Source: UBA8403 sp964455155
GTDB lineage: Bacteria > Bacteroidota > Bacteroidia > Cytophagales > Amoebophilaceae
Reading direction: 5' to 3'
DNA: 43,039 nt
Assembly: GCA_964455155.1 (NCBI GenBank)
Contig: CAYVYH010000005.1
Coordinates: forward strand, 1 to 43,039
The translations under genes and the position numbers were made by a program. Positions 17,299 to 26,293 of this stretch are shown one piece after another. How positions within the stretch are numbered: position 1 is the stretch's first letter; each line of letters opens with the position of its first letter. The notes under the pieces are model-generated. The model saw only the letters and a program-made list of their open reading frames with translations. It searched no databases and had not been told where the DNA came from.

Positions 17299-17835
17299 AT
17301 GGATGCAAAACACCAAGCAAGACAGTCGGTGATTGCCGATGAGGTGGTCATGCAAAAGATCTATCTGATCAGAGGTCAAAAGGTAATGATAGATAGGGAT
17401 CTAGCAACACTTTATGGCTATGAAACCAAACGAATGAATGAGCAGGTGAAAAGGAATCTAGAAAGATTTCCTGCTAGTTTCATGTTTCAATTAACAGCAA
17501 AAGAGGAGGAGAATTTGCGGTCGCAAATTGCGACCGCAAATGTATCAGCCAAGAGCCGGACACTACCATATGCTTTTACAGAACACGGGGTACTCATGCT
17601 GGCAAGTATCCTGAAGAGCGAGACAGCCATCAAGGCCAGTGTACACATCATAGAAGTCTTTGTTAGACTACGGGAAATGGTACTCACCCACAAGGACATT
17701 CTCTTGAAATTGGAGCAACTCGAAAAACAACAAGCCACACAAGACATGAGCATCCAACAACTTTTACAATACATCAAAATATTCATGACCGACAAGCAAA
17801 AACCAAGACCACAAGTAGGCTTTAAAACACGTTAA
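17299..17835 (+). CDS. ORF6N domain protein
   Basis: A 178-residue protein with an N-terminal ORF6N domain, a probable DNA-binding domain common in phage antirepressor-like and chromosomal accessory proteins. Recognisable segments are KIYLIRGQKVMIDRDLATLYG, LERFPASFMFQLT, LPYAFTEHGVLMLASIL and VHIIEVFVRLREMV; the C-terminal part is a probable coiled coil (KLEQLEKQQATQDMSIQQLLQ). The frame is open from 17170, overlapping the end of comEC; ATG 17299 (MDAKHQARQS) or 17272 is more likely to be the start. A perfect 13-bp inverted repeat lies within the coding sequence just before the LPYAFTEHG motif. Function in the cell unknown. Confidence 0.85.
   Translation: MDAKHQARQSVIADEVVMQKIYLIRGQKVMIDRDLATLYGYETKRMNEQVKRNLERFPASFMFQLTAKEEENLRSQIATANVSAKSRTLPYAFTEHGVLMLASILKSETAIKASVHIIEVFVRLREMVLTHKDILLKLEQLEKQQATQDMSIQQLLQYIKIFMTDKQKPRPQVGFKTR
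17513..17541. repeat. perfect 13-bp inverted repeat inside the ORF6N gene
   Basis: ATTTGCGGTCGCA and TGCGACCGCAAAT flank a 3-nt AAT centre, forming a 29-bp near-palindrome. It is translated in frame as part of the NLRSQIATAN segment, a variable linker in this family. A stem this stable within coding sequence is unusual and could slow translation or bind a dimeric protein, possibly the ORF6N protein itself. Confidence 0.8.
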
Positions 17836-18139
17836 GACAGTTAATCAAATGTTTTTAATAGATTGTCTGATTGATTGGGGATTGGGGTCTTGTTTGCCCA
17901 GCTACATTGCAGATGACCTATCTAGACAAGCTGCGAGCACTTTTGCGCGTCGCACCATATCGATCCATTCAAAGGGAAAGACACCCTACAAAGAGGCACC
18001 TATTTCTAACTACTCATTACTGAGTTGGCCGCTCGGCTGTCTTGCGCTATCGAGTAAGGGCGATTCTATGCAAAAACTGATACTGCTCTAAAAAACTTGT
18101 CGTTATTGGCGAGGCTTTAGCGTACCACTGCCTATTTTA
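17836..18139. other. convergent spacer between ORF6N gene and ychF
   Basis: About 300 bp without a supported gene. The forward frame 17849-18091 (80 codons) has no recognisable family. Short ATTG-rich direct repeats occur near 17862-17890. No terminator with a T-tract was found. Confidence 0.4.
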
Positions 18140-19234
18140 CTAAGCGTGTCGAAAGTGCATAATATCCCCGTCTTCTACCACATAGCTTTTCCCCTCAATA
18201 CGCACTTTCCCCGCTGTTCGGCAGGCCAGCTCTGTCTTATAATGCAGGTAGTCCGACAATTTGATGACTTCAGCCTTAATGAATTTCTTTTCAAAGTCGC
18301 TGTGGATAGCGCCTGCTGCTTGCGGCGCCTTGGTGCCAGCCATGATCGTCCAAGCTCTTACTTCTTGAGGACCTGCTGTGAAATACGTGATCAGACCGAG
18401 CAACTTATAAGAAGCACTGATTAATACCTCCAGTGCAGAAGCCTTGAGACCATATTCCTCAAGAAAAAGCGCTTTGTCAGGCTGCGATAGCGTGGTCATC
18501 TGTGCTTCAAGCGCAGCACTTACCAAAACGACTTCAGCATGCTCTTCCCTAACGATGTTACGCAAAGCTTCTACGTAGTCATTAGTACCCTCTTGAAGGG
18601 TTTTTTCATCTACATTGGCTACATAGAGGACGGGTCTCAAGGTCAAGAGCTGCCAAGACCGAACGAGTGAATGATCTGATTTTTCTATGGCAACAGTACG
18701 TGCATTACCCCCTTGGGCAAGATGTGTCGCAAAGCATTGCAAAAGGCCATGCTCGTGTTGGGCCTGTTTGTTATCCGACTTGATCAACTTCTCGAGCTTT
18801 GCCATGCGCTTGCGGACTGTCTCCAGGTCCTTCATTTGCAGCTCGTAGTCTATGACTTCTTTATCAAAAACTGGATCTACCTGGCCTGCCACGTGTACCA
18901 CACGGCTGTCTTGAAAACATCGTACCACATGTACGATGGCATCTACTTCTCTGATATTGGCCAAAAATTGATTGCCTAATCCTTCTCCTTGGCTAGCACC
19001 TTTTACCAAGCCAGCGATATCCACAAATTCGATAAACGTGGGGATCACCTTCTGGGAGGCTACTAAAGTAGCAAGGGTCTGCATACGTTCGTCTGGCACT
19101 TTGACGACACCTACGTTAGGCTCTATGGTACAAAATGGGAAGTTAGCAGCCGCAGCATTGCCGTTAGAGAGTGCATTAAATAGTGTAGACTTACCCACAT
19201 TAGGCAATCCTACAATGCCATATTTGAGAGCCAT
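18140..19234 (-). CDS. ychF: redox-regulated ATPase YchF (Obg-like)
   Basis: A 364-residue Obg-family P-loop protein that prefers ATP and associates with ribosomes. G1 is GLPNVGKST at 9-17, followed by NFPFCTIEPNVG, DIAGLVKGASQGEGLGNQFL and NVDE in place of the GTP-specific NKxD, as expected for YchF. A coiled-coil domain lies about 130-200, and the C-terminal TGS domain contains IMAGTKAPQAAGAIHSDFEKKFIKAE. Length is normal. It starts at ATG 19234, about 110 bp downstream of the PUR-like gene on the same strand. Confidence 0.96.
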   Translation of the reverse strand: MALKYGIVGLPNVGKSTLFNALSNGNAAAANFPFCTIEPNVGVVKVPDERMQTLATLVASQKVIPTFIEFVDIAGLVKGASQGEGLGNQFLANIREVDAIVHVVRCFQDSRVVHVAGQVDPVFDKEVIDYELQMKDLETVRKRMAKLEKLIKSDNKQAQHEHGLLQCFATHLAQGGNARTVAIEKSDHSLVRSWQLLTLRPVLYVANVDEKTLQEGTNDYVEALRNIVREEHAEVVLVSAALEAQMTTLSQPDKALFLEEYGLKASALEVLISASYKLLGLITYFTAGPQEVRAWTIMAGTKAPQAAGAIHSDFEKKFIKAEVIKLSDYLHYKTELACRTAGKVRIEGKSYVVEDGDIMHFRHA

Positions 19235-19346
19235 CTCAAGAGATTAAGGAGCGTGAATACAATGGAAGGAAGCCAAGAAGACACGCAAACAGCAGCCGCG
19301 TTATCAACCAGTAACCTCACGACCGATAGGCTACAGACTTATTAGA

Positions 19347-19697
19347 CTAGCCGAATGTGATATTGGCATCGATATCCTTATTGGTAAAGCCTCCAGTAAA
19401 ACGTCTCTCATGCCCTCTGTGTTCAAACTGCTCGAAGTCATAATCAGGTAGCAGCTCCCTTTTGATGTACTCTGCGGTGCCATGTAACGCTTTCATAAAC
19501 TCATGTAAATCTTCTTTGTATAAGAAAATCTTATGCTTCTCGTAAGAGCGCTCATCCCCCTTGAATTTTTTCCTGCTTTCCGTGATCGTGAGATAATAAT
19601 CATTAGCGCGTGTGGCCTTTACATCAAAAAAGTAGGTCCTCTTACCTGCCTTTACGCTCTTCGAATAAACCTCGTTAGCCTCTTTATGCTCTTCCAC
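19347..19697 (-). CDS. DUF3276 PUR-alpha-like nucleic acid binding protein
   Basis: A 116-residue protein of the DUF3276 family, which adopts a PUR-alpha-like fold and is found mainly in Bacteroidota and spirochaetes; binding to single-stranded nucleic acid is known for relatives. The segments GKRTYFFDVKATRANDYYLTITESRKKF and KIFLYKEDLHEFMKALH are characteristic. The acidic and Gly-rich tail (from about 85) is typical. It starts at ATG 19697, 83 bp downstream of the ferredoxin gene and 112 bp upstream of ychF, all on one strand. It is one of the better lineage markers in the window. Confidence 0.88.
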   Translation of the reverse strand: MEEHKEANEVYSKSVKAGKRTYFFDVKATRANDYYLTITESRKKFKGDERSYEKHKIFLYKEDLHEFMKALHGTAEYIKRELLPDYDFEQFEHRGHERRFTGGFTNKDIDANITFG

Positions 19698-19780
19698 AGT
19701 TTTGAAAGTTTAGATTACACGACAACCCGAAAAATGGCGAATAAAGCTTTTTTAGGGAGACAAAACAAGCAGACGAGCAT

Positions 19781-20128
19781 TTACAAGCCCCCGTGCAACC
19801 AGTTCTTTTTACGCTGTAGCTCATCGACTGTCTCTTGTCGATTTGTATCCGGTATACAGCAGTCTACTGGGCACACCGCTGCACATTGAGGTTCCTCATG
19901 AAATCCCACGCACTCCGTACACTTGTCTGATACGATGTAATAAAATTCGTCAGCATAAGCACTTTGGGCAGTATGGGCGTCCACAACAGCCCCACCTACA
20001 TTGACCTGCTTCAAACTAGTGCCCTCAGCCCACTTCCAATCTACCCCACCCTCATAAATAGCATTGTTGGGGCACTCCGGTTCGCAAGCACCACAATTGA
20101 TGCATGCATCGGTAATCATAATAGCCAT
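19781..20128 (-). CDS. 4Fe-4S dicluster ferredoxin
   Basis: A 115-residue soluble electron carrier. The first cluster motif is CINCGACEPECP (CxxCxxCxxxCP) near the N-terminus. The second is CTECVGFHEEPQCAAVCP, with the longer spacing seen in the YfhL/Alvin-type ferredoxins. A 40-residue insertion between the two cluster motifs (VDWKWAEGTSLKQ...) is typical of Bacteroidota versions. The frame opens at TTG 20134, but ATG 20128 (MAIMITDACINCG) fits the family better. Redox partners are unknown; no ferredoxin-dependent enzyme is adjacent, but the ferritin gene lies divergently upstream. Confidence 0.92.
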   Translation of the reverse strand: MAIMITDACINCGACEPECPNNAIYEGGVDWKWAEGTSLKQVNVGGAVVDAHTAQSAYADEFYYIVSDKCTECVGFHEEPQCAAVCPVDCCIPDTNRQETVDELQRKKNWLHGGL

Positions 20129-20375
20129 GTCCAAAGTTTTTTACGAATCCTAAATCAATGTAGTTAAAATTTTTAGGCTGTACGCAAGGAACATAACATC
20201 ACGTCTAGATCAGGGGCAAATTTACTTGTCGCATGATGATGAATCAACCATGCTGCAAGAAGGTATTATATACAACCACATTTTGTTTTTCTGGGTATTT
20301 TTGGTACTATCATGCTACTTGTGCTTTCTTTACAGTCAGAAAAACAAGTAGAAAAAGGCATCAATAACTGTTTTT

Positions 20376-20900
20376 ATGGAGAATGTAGACCGATCAAAGT
20401 GCTCTTTAAGCCAAGAGACAGAACAACTACTTAACCAGCAAGTGGGTACAGAAGGCAAGTCATCTGCTCATTACCTAGTTATGGCTTCCTGGTGTGATAC
20501 CCAAGGATACAAGGATGCAGCTGCGTTTTTGTACCACCACGCCGAAGAAGAGAGGGCGCACATGCTCAAACTATTTCGCTACATCAATGATGCAGGAGGC
20601 CGTGCCGTGCATCCCGAAATAACTGAGGTTCAGCGCGATTTTGAGTCATTTAGGCAAGTCTTTGAGCTAGCGCTAGCCCAGGAAACCAAAGTCACACGGT
20701 CTATTCACCGTCTGGTTGACCACTGCCTTGCTGTCAAGGATTTCTCCACATTCAATTTCTTGCAGTGGTTTGTAGCTGAGCAAATAGAAGAGGAAATTGT
20801 GACCAGAAGAGCTGTTGAGCTATTTGATGTGATTGGTGAGGAGGGCATTGGGCGCTATACCATAGACAAGGCAATCGGAGCACTGAGCAGTGGTAGTTAA
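20376..20900 (+). CDS. ferritin (non-haem)
   Basis: A 174-residue four-helix-bundle ferritin that oxidises and stores iron in a 24-subunit shell. Ferroxidase-centre ligands are visible: Glu in the first helix (QQVGTEGKSSAHY), the ExxH motif in HAEEERAHM, Glu in ALAQETKV and the QWFVAEQIEEE segment of the fourth helix. No haem-binding Met typical of bacterioferritin is evident. An N-terminal extension of about 10 residues precedes the normal start. It starts at ATG 20376 and is transcribed divergently from the ferredoxin gene across a 247-bp AT-rich spacer. Confidence 0.93.
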   Translation: MENVDRSKCSLSQETEQLLNQQVGTEGKSSAHYLVMASWCDTQGYKDAAAFLYHHAEEERAHMLKLFRYINDAGGRAVHPEITEVQRDFESFRQVFELALAQETKVTRSIHRLVDHCLAVKDFSTFNFLQWFVAEQIEEEIVTRRAVELFDVIGEEGIGRYTIDKAIGALSSGS

Positions 20901-21650
20901 GAACGCATATGACGTGTCTAGGTCAACAACTAACGTAGCACGCGCACCCCTTTATCTGGTTTTAACTAAGCTTGGCCTGTGGTATTCTTAGGCACCCCAG
21001 GGTGGACTCTGTATTGCAGGTTTGCTGTACTGCTTTCGTTGGCTTGCGGTAAGATGGGTAATGTAGGGTCGGTGCTGTCGAAGTTATCGCTAACCGGGCA
21101 CTGTGTTGAGATGAAGTAGTACCGGCGGATTACCAGCCTTCGTCAATGAATTAAATGTTGAAGAGATCGTTGTCTGGCGGTCTTCTCTCTAGCAAGGACA
21201 GCGTAGGGATCGGCACTCAGTAGCAAATGTCACAAGCTGACGCAGGGGTCATCAGGGAGCTTATGTACGAGTGCATGATGAACTGATCCGTAATAAGCGG
21301 CAAGGTATCTTGCCATTAGTTCCGTCTATTCATAAATGTAGCCCGAGGGCGTCTTAGTAACGAAGTCGAAAAATGACGTTGCAACGATATAAAAAATGAC
21401 TGGCATCCCGTGGTAGCAAGCTAGGGCGACGATAATCTGGGCGCCACTTGCAGTAGTGTCGTACCACAGTACAGATAGCCAAAAACCCCAGCTGAACAAT
21501 ATGTGGGGGTATCAAGCGTCCGGAAAAACCAAAGGGCGACTGCCTCAACCGCCCAAGACGGCTCACTTGTCACTTTGGTGTATAATCCCTACTTTCACGT
21601 GTCTATATGTCTTTCGAGGAAAGGATCCATCAGGGTAAGTTCGCTTGCGT
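20901..21650. other. long gap with possible gene debris
   Basis: No intact gene. On the reverse strand a frame with one internal stop (about 21600 to 21350, reading GLYTKVTSEPSWAVEAV then LQVAPRLSSP) looks more protein-like than chance. Together with the fragment to its right it may be the remains of one decayed envelope protein gene. No IS ends, tRNA or known RNA motif were found. Confidence 0.3.
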
Positions 21651-21935
21651 CTAAGGTAGCTTGTAGTTCACTTGAGAGGTTGCGATTGTGTTCTTAATGA
21701 TGGGCTGACAGACTGACTCCACAAGGAGATCCAGTATGCTTCCTTTGGAGAAGATGGAGGGATTATACTCCAATCCAACACCGCAGCCCATGCCAGTTCC
21801 TTCGCGGTGAAACGCATTGGTGACTGGCCCAAGAAGCGAAAAATGGGTGATGGAATAACAACTGATATGGGTATTTATCACAGAAAAATCAGTGTTTCCT
21901 TTGCCTGAAGTGATGGATACGAGGTCAGATAAAGG
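21651..21935 (-). pseudogene. fragment of an unidentified, possibly outer-membrane, protein gene
   Basis: An open reverse frame of about 94 codons without a plausible start. It encodes alternating hydrophobic and polar sequence (SITSGKGNTDFSVINTHISC, then GMGCGVGLEYNPSIFSKGSIL) resembling beta-barrel strands. The frame is closed by stops at both ends. The quality of the sequence suggests a real ancestral gene, but I cannot name the family. Confidence 0.35.
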
Positions 21936-22089
21936 TTAAGGTGGGCAACCTTTTTGCCATAAGCGTGATTTCCAAGCAAGCGTAGCAAGCTGGTTGCCGC
22001 AAGGGAGGTGCACAGCCTGAAGCTTTTTTGTTTGAGCAAGGCAAACTGCCACTTTTTGATTATGTGTAACTTTAAATGTGACTTGACGC

Positions 22090-23163
22090 ATGCACAGAGA
22101 GAGTAAATCTTTTTTATTTGAATATCTTAATAACACTTCCCCTACAGGCTACGAGACTGCGGGCCAAAAGATTTGGTTGAACTATCTCAACCCTTATATA
22201 GATGATTTTCTGACAGATACTTACGGTACTGCAGTGGGTATCATCAATCCTCAAGCAACCTACAAGGTAGTAATCGAAGCTCACGCTGACGAGATCTCCT
22301 GGTTCGTGAATTACATAACAAAAGAAGGGTATATCTACGTGATCCGTAATGGTGGCTCCGATTACCAAATTGCGCCTTCTCAGCGTGCCAAGATTCATAC
22401 TGAAAAAGGTACGGTACCTGCCGTCTTTGGCTGGCCAGCTATTCATGTGCGGGAAGACAAAGACAAAGCTCCAAAGCTCGACATAGAAAAGATTGTGCTT
22501 GACTGTGGCTGCAGTTCAGCAGAGGAAGTGGAGGCACTGGGCATCCATGTCGGCTCTGTGGTTACTTTTGACGCGGATCTGATGACGCTCAACCGGGATT
22601 TTTTAGTGGGTCGTGGCCTAGACAATAGGATAGGTGGCTTTATGATTGCTGAAGTAGCCAGAAGGCTCCATGAGCACAAGCGCAAGTTGCCCTTCGGACT
22701 TTATATTGTCAATGCGGTGCAAGAAGAGGTAGGACTCAATGGAGCAGCCATGGTGGCTCGTCGACTCCAACCTGACTTAGCCATTATAACAGACGTAACG
22801 CACGATACACAGTCTCCACTGTACAACAAAATCAAAGAAGGGGATATTGCGTGCGGCAAGGGCCCCGTCCTGAGCCACGCTCCGTCAGTACAGCACAACG
22901 TGCTAAAAATGCTTATCGAAGTAGCCCGAAAAAACAACTTGCCGTTTCAAAGGCAGGCTTCTTCGAGTCGTACGGGAACCGATACGGACGCTTTTGCTTA
23001 CTCCAGCGTAGGGGTAGCATCTGGGCTAATCTCCTTGCCTCTTAAGTACATGCATACTACGGTAGAGATGGTTCATGAGCAGGATATAGAGCATGTTATC
23101 GCATTGATGTACCAGTTTTTAGTACAGCTAGATCCACAGCACAGTTTCAGCTATTTTAAATAG
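22090..23163 (+). CDS. M42 family metallopeptidase
   Basis: A 357-residue aminopeptidase of the M42 family (FrvX/PepA-like glutamyl aminopeptidase), a cytosolic enzyme that trims peptides and usually forms 12-subunit cages. Metal-binding and catalytic motifs are in order: EAHADEISW (His and Asp), GRGLDNRIGG (bridging Asp), VQEEVGLNGA (Glu-Glu), TDVTHD, and the final KYMHTTVEMVH His. A PDZ-like insertion domain lies at about 75-175. Length is normal. It starts at ATG 22090. It converges on the DUF6048 gene with 27 bp between stops. Confidence 0.93.
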   Translation: MHRESKSFLFEYLNNTSPTGYETAGQKIWLNYLNPYIDDFLTDTYGTAVGIINPQATYKVVIEAHADEISWFVNYITKEGYIYVIRNGGSDYQIAPSQRAKIHTEKGTVPAVFGWPAIHVREDKDKAPKLDIEKIVLDCGCSSAEEVEALGIHVGSVVTFDADLMTLNRDFLVGRGLDNRIGGFMIAEVARRLHEHKRKLPFGLYIVNAVQEEVGLNGAAMVARRLQPDLAIITDVTHDTQSPLYNKIKEGDIACGKGPVLSHAPSVQHNVLKMLIEVARKNNLPFQRQASSSRTGTDTDAFAYSSVGVASGLISLPLKYMHTTVEMVHEQDIEHVIALMYQFLVQLDPQHSFSYFK

Positions 23164-23190
23164 GCGCTGTTTCTAGAATAGCCCACTGGT

Positions 23191-23931
23191 CTAGCGATGG
23201 GGTTGCGATGCTTGAAGGCAGGCTGGTGTTTTGCTTGCGAGGGGGATTCGTAGGGAGAGGTAGTAGCTAATACCGAAGACGCTTCCTTGCTGATTCAAAC
23301 CCCATCCAAGTACATCATAGGGAACGTAGGACTCGGCATGGTCAATACGAAGGCCAAATTTGTAGCGTATAGTACCTCCCACATACAGCAGCTTCCATAT
23401 CCTAACTTTCACCCCAGCTACCGCCTCAAACCAACGTGCCCTTACGTTAAGTTGCTTGTTACCTATAGGCCACCCACCACCCTCTTTGATTGGCCCCGTG
23501 CTGTCATAGACCACTTTACTGACAAGCTGATCCTGAAAAAAACTTGTGGCATAACGCAATCCCAAGAAGGCCTGATTTTTATTGGGTGTATCTGGCAAGA
23601 AATTATAGTTCAGGCCGGCTCGAAAATATTGCCCACTGCTGGTATAAGATGATGACACATTAGTTTGCATATTATATCCTTTCCAGTAGGTACTTCCCCA
23701 TCCATAGTCTCCTTCAAGCATTACACTGACCAAATCAGTGCAAGCGTTCAGTTCATACTGAGTACCTTTTTGCCCGTAATATTTATACTGAAAGGGGCGG
23801 GATACATCCATACCTAGATGGATGCCTGTAGGCCAATAGCCCACCCTGGCCCATGTGGGCGAGCTCCTTACAAGCATCCCCAGACAGAGCAAAACGTTAC
23901 AAATATATCTGAACATCAACCGATGAGTCAT
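23191..23931 (-). CDS. DUF6048-like outer-membrane protein
   Basis: A 246-residue predicted exported protein with a Sec signal peptide (hydrophobic VLLCLGMLV, then SPTWA) and a body of alternating aromatic strands (YFRAGLNYNFLP, FLGLRYATSFF, VGGTIRYKFGLRI, FGISYYLSLRIPL), consistent with a small outer-membrane beta-barrel. It resembles the DUF6048 family of Bacteroidota, normally encoded next to DUF6452 as here. Its start (ATG 23931; ATG 23916 is possible) overlaps the end of the DUF6452 gene by 35 bp, indicating translational coupling. Function not established. Confidence 0.75.
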   Translation of the reverse strand: MTHRLMFRYICNVLLCLGMLVRSSPTWARVGYWPTGIHLGMDVSRPFQYKYYGQKGTQYELNACTDLVSVMLEGDYGWGSTYWKGYNMQTNVSSSYTSSGQYFRAGLNYNFLPDTPNKNQAFLGLRYATSFFQDQLVSKVVYDSTGPIKEGGGWPIGNKQLNVRARWFEAVAGVKVRIWKLLYVGGTIRYKFGLRIDHAESYVPYDVLGWGLNQQGSVFGISYYLSLRIPLASKTPACLQASQPHR

Positions 23932-24349
23932 TGAGCATACTTAACTCTTTATTGAGGATTGCGTATTCCCAGATAAAAGTGGGCACTACTTTTTTGAGTA
24001 CATATTTCTGTGCACCACCACATCGGTGGGATACGAGCACTCCCCCTCGTTGGTAGTGAATTGTCAATTCTTCGGTTGCGGTAACAGAAGAGCGGGAGAT
24101 TGCAAATTGTACAACGTCGGTATGGGGGTTGAGAGGTAGTTGAACATCCTTGTTCGCAGAAAGCGTTAGCACTTCACCGGTAGCTATATTGGTAATTGCT
24201 GTAATATCAAGATCATCCTTACCGCTGGTGGCGTGCCACGCCACTGTTACAAAAGACTTATAGGGCGTGCGACTGTCTTCAAAGTCTCGGCAGCCCGATG
24301 TAGAAAAGACGCACACTACGGCCAGCAGCGTGAAAAAAAATTGTTGCAT
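23897..24349 (-). CDS. DUF6452-like lipoprotein
   Basis: A 150-residue predicted lipoprotein with a signal peptide ending in STSG-C. The body has short beta-strand-rich blocks, including VQLPLNPHTDVVQFAI, ELTIHYQRGGVLVSHRCGGAQKYVL and a C-terminal DVQIYL, in keeping with DUF6452. It overlaps the DUF6048 gene downstream; the two are a conserved Bacteroidota envelope pair of unknown function. ATG 24349 (MQQFFFTLLA) is preferred to GTG 24364, because it gives a normal signal peptide. Confidence 0.7.
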   Translation of the reverse strand: MQQFFFTLLAVVCVFSTSGCRDFEDSRTPYKSFVTVAWHATSGKDDLDITAITNIATGEVLTLSANKDVQLPLNPHTDVVQFAISRSSVTATEELTIHYQRGGVLVSHRCGGAQKYVLKKVVPTFIWEYAILNKELSMLNDSSVDVQIYL

Positions 24350-24494
24350 GTATCGAAAGCTCACCAGAGGCTGTTAATAAGTCGAGTAACTACAGCAGGA
24401 AATCTTATATTTCTTTTTTCTTGCACGCGAAATACTAGATGGCCCTGGAAATGTACGAAACACATTGAGCATATGATAGTTCAAAATATAGCCT

Positions 24495-26198
24495 TCAAAT
24501 ATTTCGAACTGGTGTCGCTCGCATGGCTTCCTCTTTTAGTGCCCTTCTCAGAATCTTGCCAACGCCTGACTTGGGAAGGCTGTCCCGGAAGACAACATGT
24601 TTGGGTACTTTGTATTGGGTTAATCTTTCCCTACAATAGGCAATGACCTCTTCCGATGTCAACTGAGGGTCTTTTTTTACAACATATAGCCTTACCTCTT
24701 CTTTGCCCTCTTCATTGAGTACACCAATGGCGCCCACTTCCAGTACTTCGGGATGTTCGCCTACTACGCTTTCTATTTCATTAGGGTATACGTTAAAGCC
24801 AGATACATTGATCATTTCCTTCTTGCGATCAATAATACTGATAAACCCATCCTGGTCCATCACTGCTACATCGCCCGTTTGGAGCCAACCCCCTAAAAAC
24901 ACTCGGGCTGTTTCTTCTGGCTGTTTCCAGTATGCTTTCATTACTTGTGGCCCCTTGACAAGCAAGTCACCTGGGGTACCGAAAGGCACCTTTTTCCCAT
25001 TTTCATCCACGATTTTTACTGTGGTCCCTGGTAGTGGGATCCCTATAGTACCTATGCGATGGGTGCCATCTAGCATGTTACAGGTTACGGCAGGTGAGGA
25101 TTCTGTCAGACCATATCCTTCTACCAAAGGTATTCCTGTAGTAGCTTCCCATTGCTGGGCCACTTGCTTTTGTAGTGCTACTCCTCCTGCAAGAGCGACC
25201 TTGAGGCTAGAAAAATCAAGAGATGCAAAATGTTTATGCGCCAGCATAGTGCGGAATAGTGTATTCACTCCTGAGATACACGTAAAAGGGTGCTTGCGTA
25301 ACTCTTTGATCAAGCCTTGTATATTCCTGGGATTAGTAATCAGCACATTCTTAGCCCCTAGTTGCATCATGGCGAGCAAGTTGACAATGAGAGCAAAGAT
25401 GTGGTAAAGCGGCAATGGAGTGATAATGATCTCCTGCTTTTCTTGCATTTGTACACGCATACAGGCGGTCATCTGTTCTATGTTGGCCAGAATATTCCGA
25501 TGAGTGAGCACTGCACCTTTGGATACCCCTGTAGTGCCTCCCGTATATTGTAAAAAGGCAGTGTGATCACTGCGTAGGTCCACCCGATGAAAGGTCGCCC
25601 GCTGCCCTATTTGTAATGCTTTTCTCCATGCAACGGCATGGGGTAGGTCATAATGTGGGACTAATCGTTTGATATGCTTGACAGCAAAGTTGACTAAAGG
25701 TCCCTTCAGTCTACCCAGCATATCTCCTATTTTGGTGATGATGACCGTCTGTATAATTGTTTTGGATAATATTTTCTCCAGTTTATGCGTAAAGTTATCC
25801 AGTAAGATGATAGCCTTAGCTTCGGAGTCTCGGAGTTGGTACTCCATCTCATACGAGGTATACAAGGGATTGACGTTGACCACTACCATACCCGCTCTGA
25901 GTATGCCCAGTAGTGCAATGGGATATTGTAGCAGGTTGGGCAACTGGATAGCAACATGGTCACCCACTTTTAGATGCACCTCCTGCTGTAAATAAGCGGC
26001 AAAGGCCTTAGAAAGTTGATCGACCTCAGAGTAAGTCAATACTTTCCCCATATTTTCATACATCGGTAAGCTGTGATAACGCTCGAAGCACTCTTCAAAA
26101 AAATCGAGGAGCGATTCGTAACGATCAAGACCAATAGTGTGGGATACAGCCTGAGGATAGTGTTGCCACCAAGGATGCTTTTCCATATCAGAGTTCAT
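24495..26198 (-). CDS. fadD: long-chain fatty acid-CoA ligase
   Basis: A 567-residue acyl-CoA synthetase of the ANL superfamily that activates fatty acids with ATP and CoA. The AMP-binding P-loop is YTGGTTGVSKGAVLTHRN; further motifs are GYGLTESSPAVTCN, GWLQTGDVAVMDQDGFISIIDRKKEMI and the C-terminal lysine region PKSGVGKILRRAL. Length and motifs match FadD. In a symbiont it could serve to take in host fatty acids for membrane lipids; the decayed acyl-CoA dehydrogenase at the left end argues that degradation is reduced. It lies 96 bp downstream of the HIT gene on the same strand. Confidence 0.93.
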   Translation of the reverse strand: MNSDMEKHPWWQHYPQAVSHTIGLDRYESLLDFFEECFERYHSLPMYENMGKVLTYSEVDQLSKAFAAYLQQEVHLKVGDHVAIQLPNLLQYPIALLGILRAGMVVVNVNPLYTSYEMEYQLRDSEAKAIILLDNFTHKLEKILSKTIIQTVIITKIGDMLGRLKGPLVNFAVKHIKRLVPHYDLPHAVAWRKALQIGQRATFHRVDLRSDHTAFLQYTGGTTGVSKGAVLTHRNILANIEQMTACMRVQMQEKQEIIITPLPLYHIFALIVNLLAMMQLGAKNVLITNPRNIQGLIKELRKHPFTCISGVNTLFRTMLAHKHFASLDFSSLKVALAGGVALQKQVAQQWEATTGIPLVEGYGLTESSPAVTCNMLDGTHRIGTIGIPLPGTTVKIVDENGKKVPFGTPGDLLVKGPQVMKAYWKQPEETARVFLGGWLQTGDVAVMDQDGFISIIDRKKEMINVSGFNVYPNEIESVVGEHPEVLEVGAIGVLNEEGKEEVRLYVVKKDPQLTSEEVIAYCRERLTQYKVPKHVVFRDSLPKSGVGKILRRALKEEAMRATPVRNI

Positions 26199-26293
26199 AT
26201 TCTGCTACCACGCGTGCGCACACACAAATGCTGCGCGACATGGAGCGAATATACGAAAACGTGTCTTGATCGTTCTAGTAACCGATACAAACC

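Noticed and set aside
17849..18091. Forward 80-codon ORF between the ORF6N gene and ychF
   Set aside because: No recognisable domain, Cys- and Ser-rich random-looking sequence.
20901..21640. Possible structured RNA (tmRNA, RNase P, SRP) in the gap after ferritin
   Set aside because: None of the conserved landmarks of these RNAs could be found on either strand.
24703..25407. Forward 234-codon ORF antisense to fadD
   Set aside because: Lies fully opposite a clear fadD; Ser/Pro/Thr-rich composition typical of an antisense shadow.
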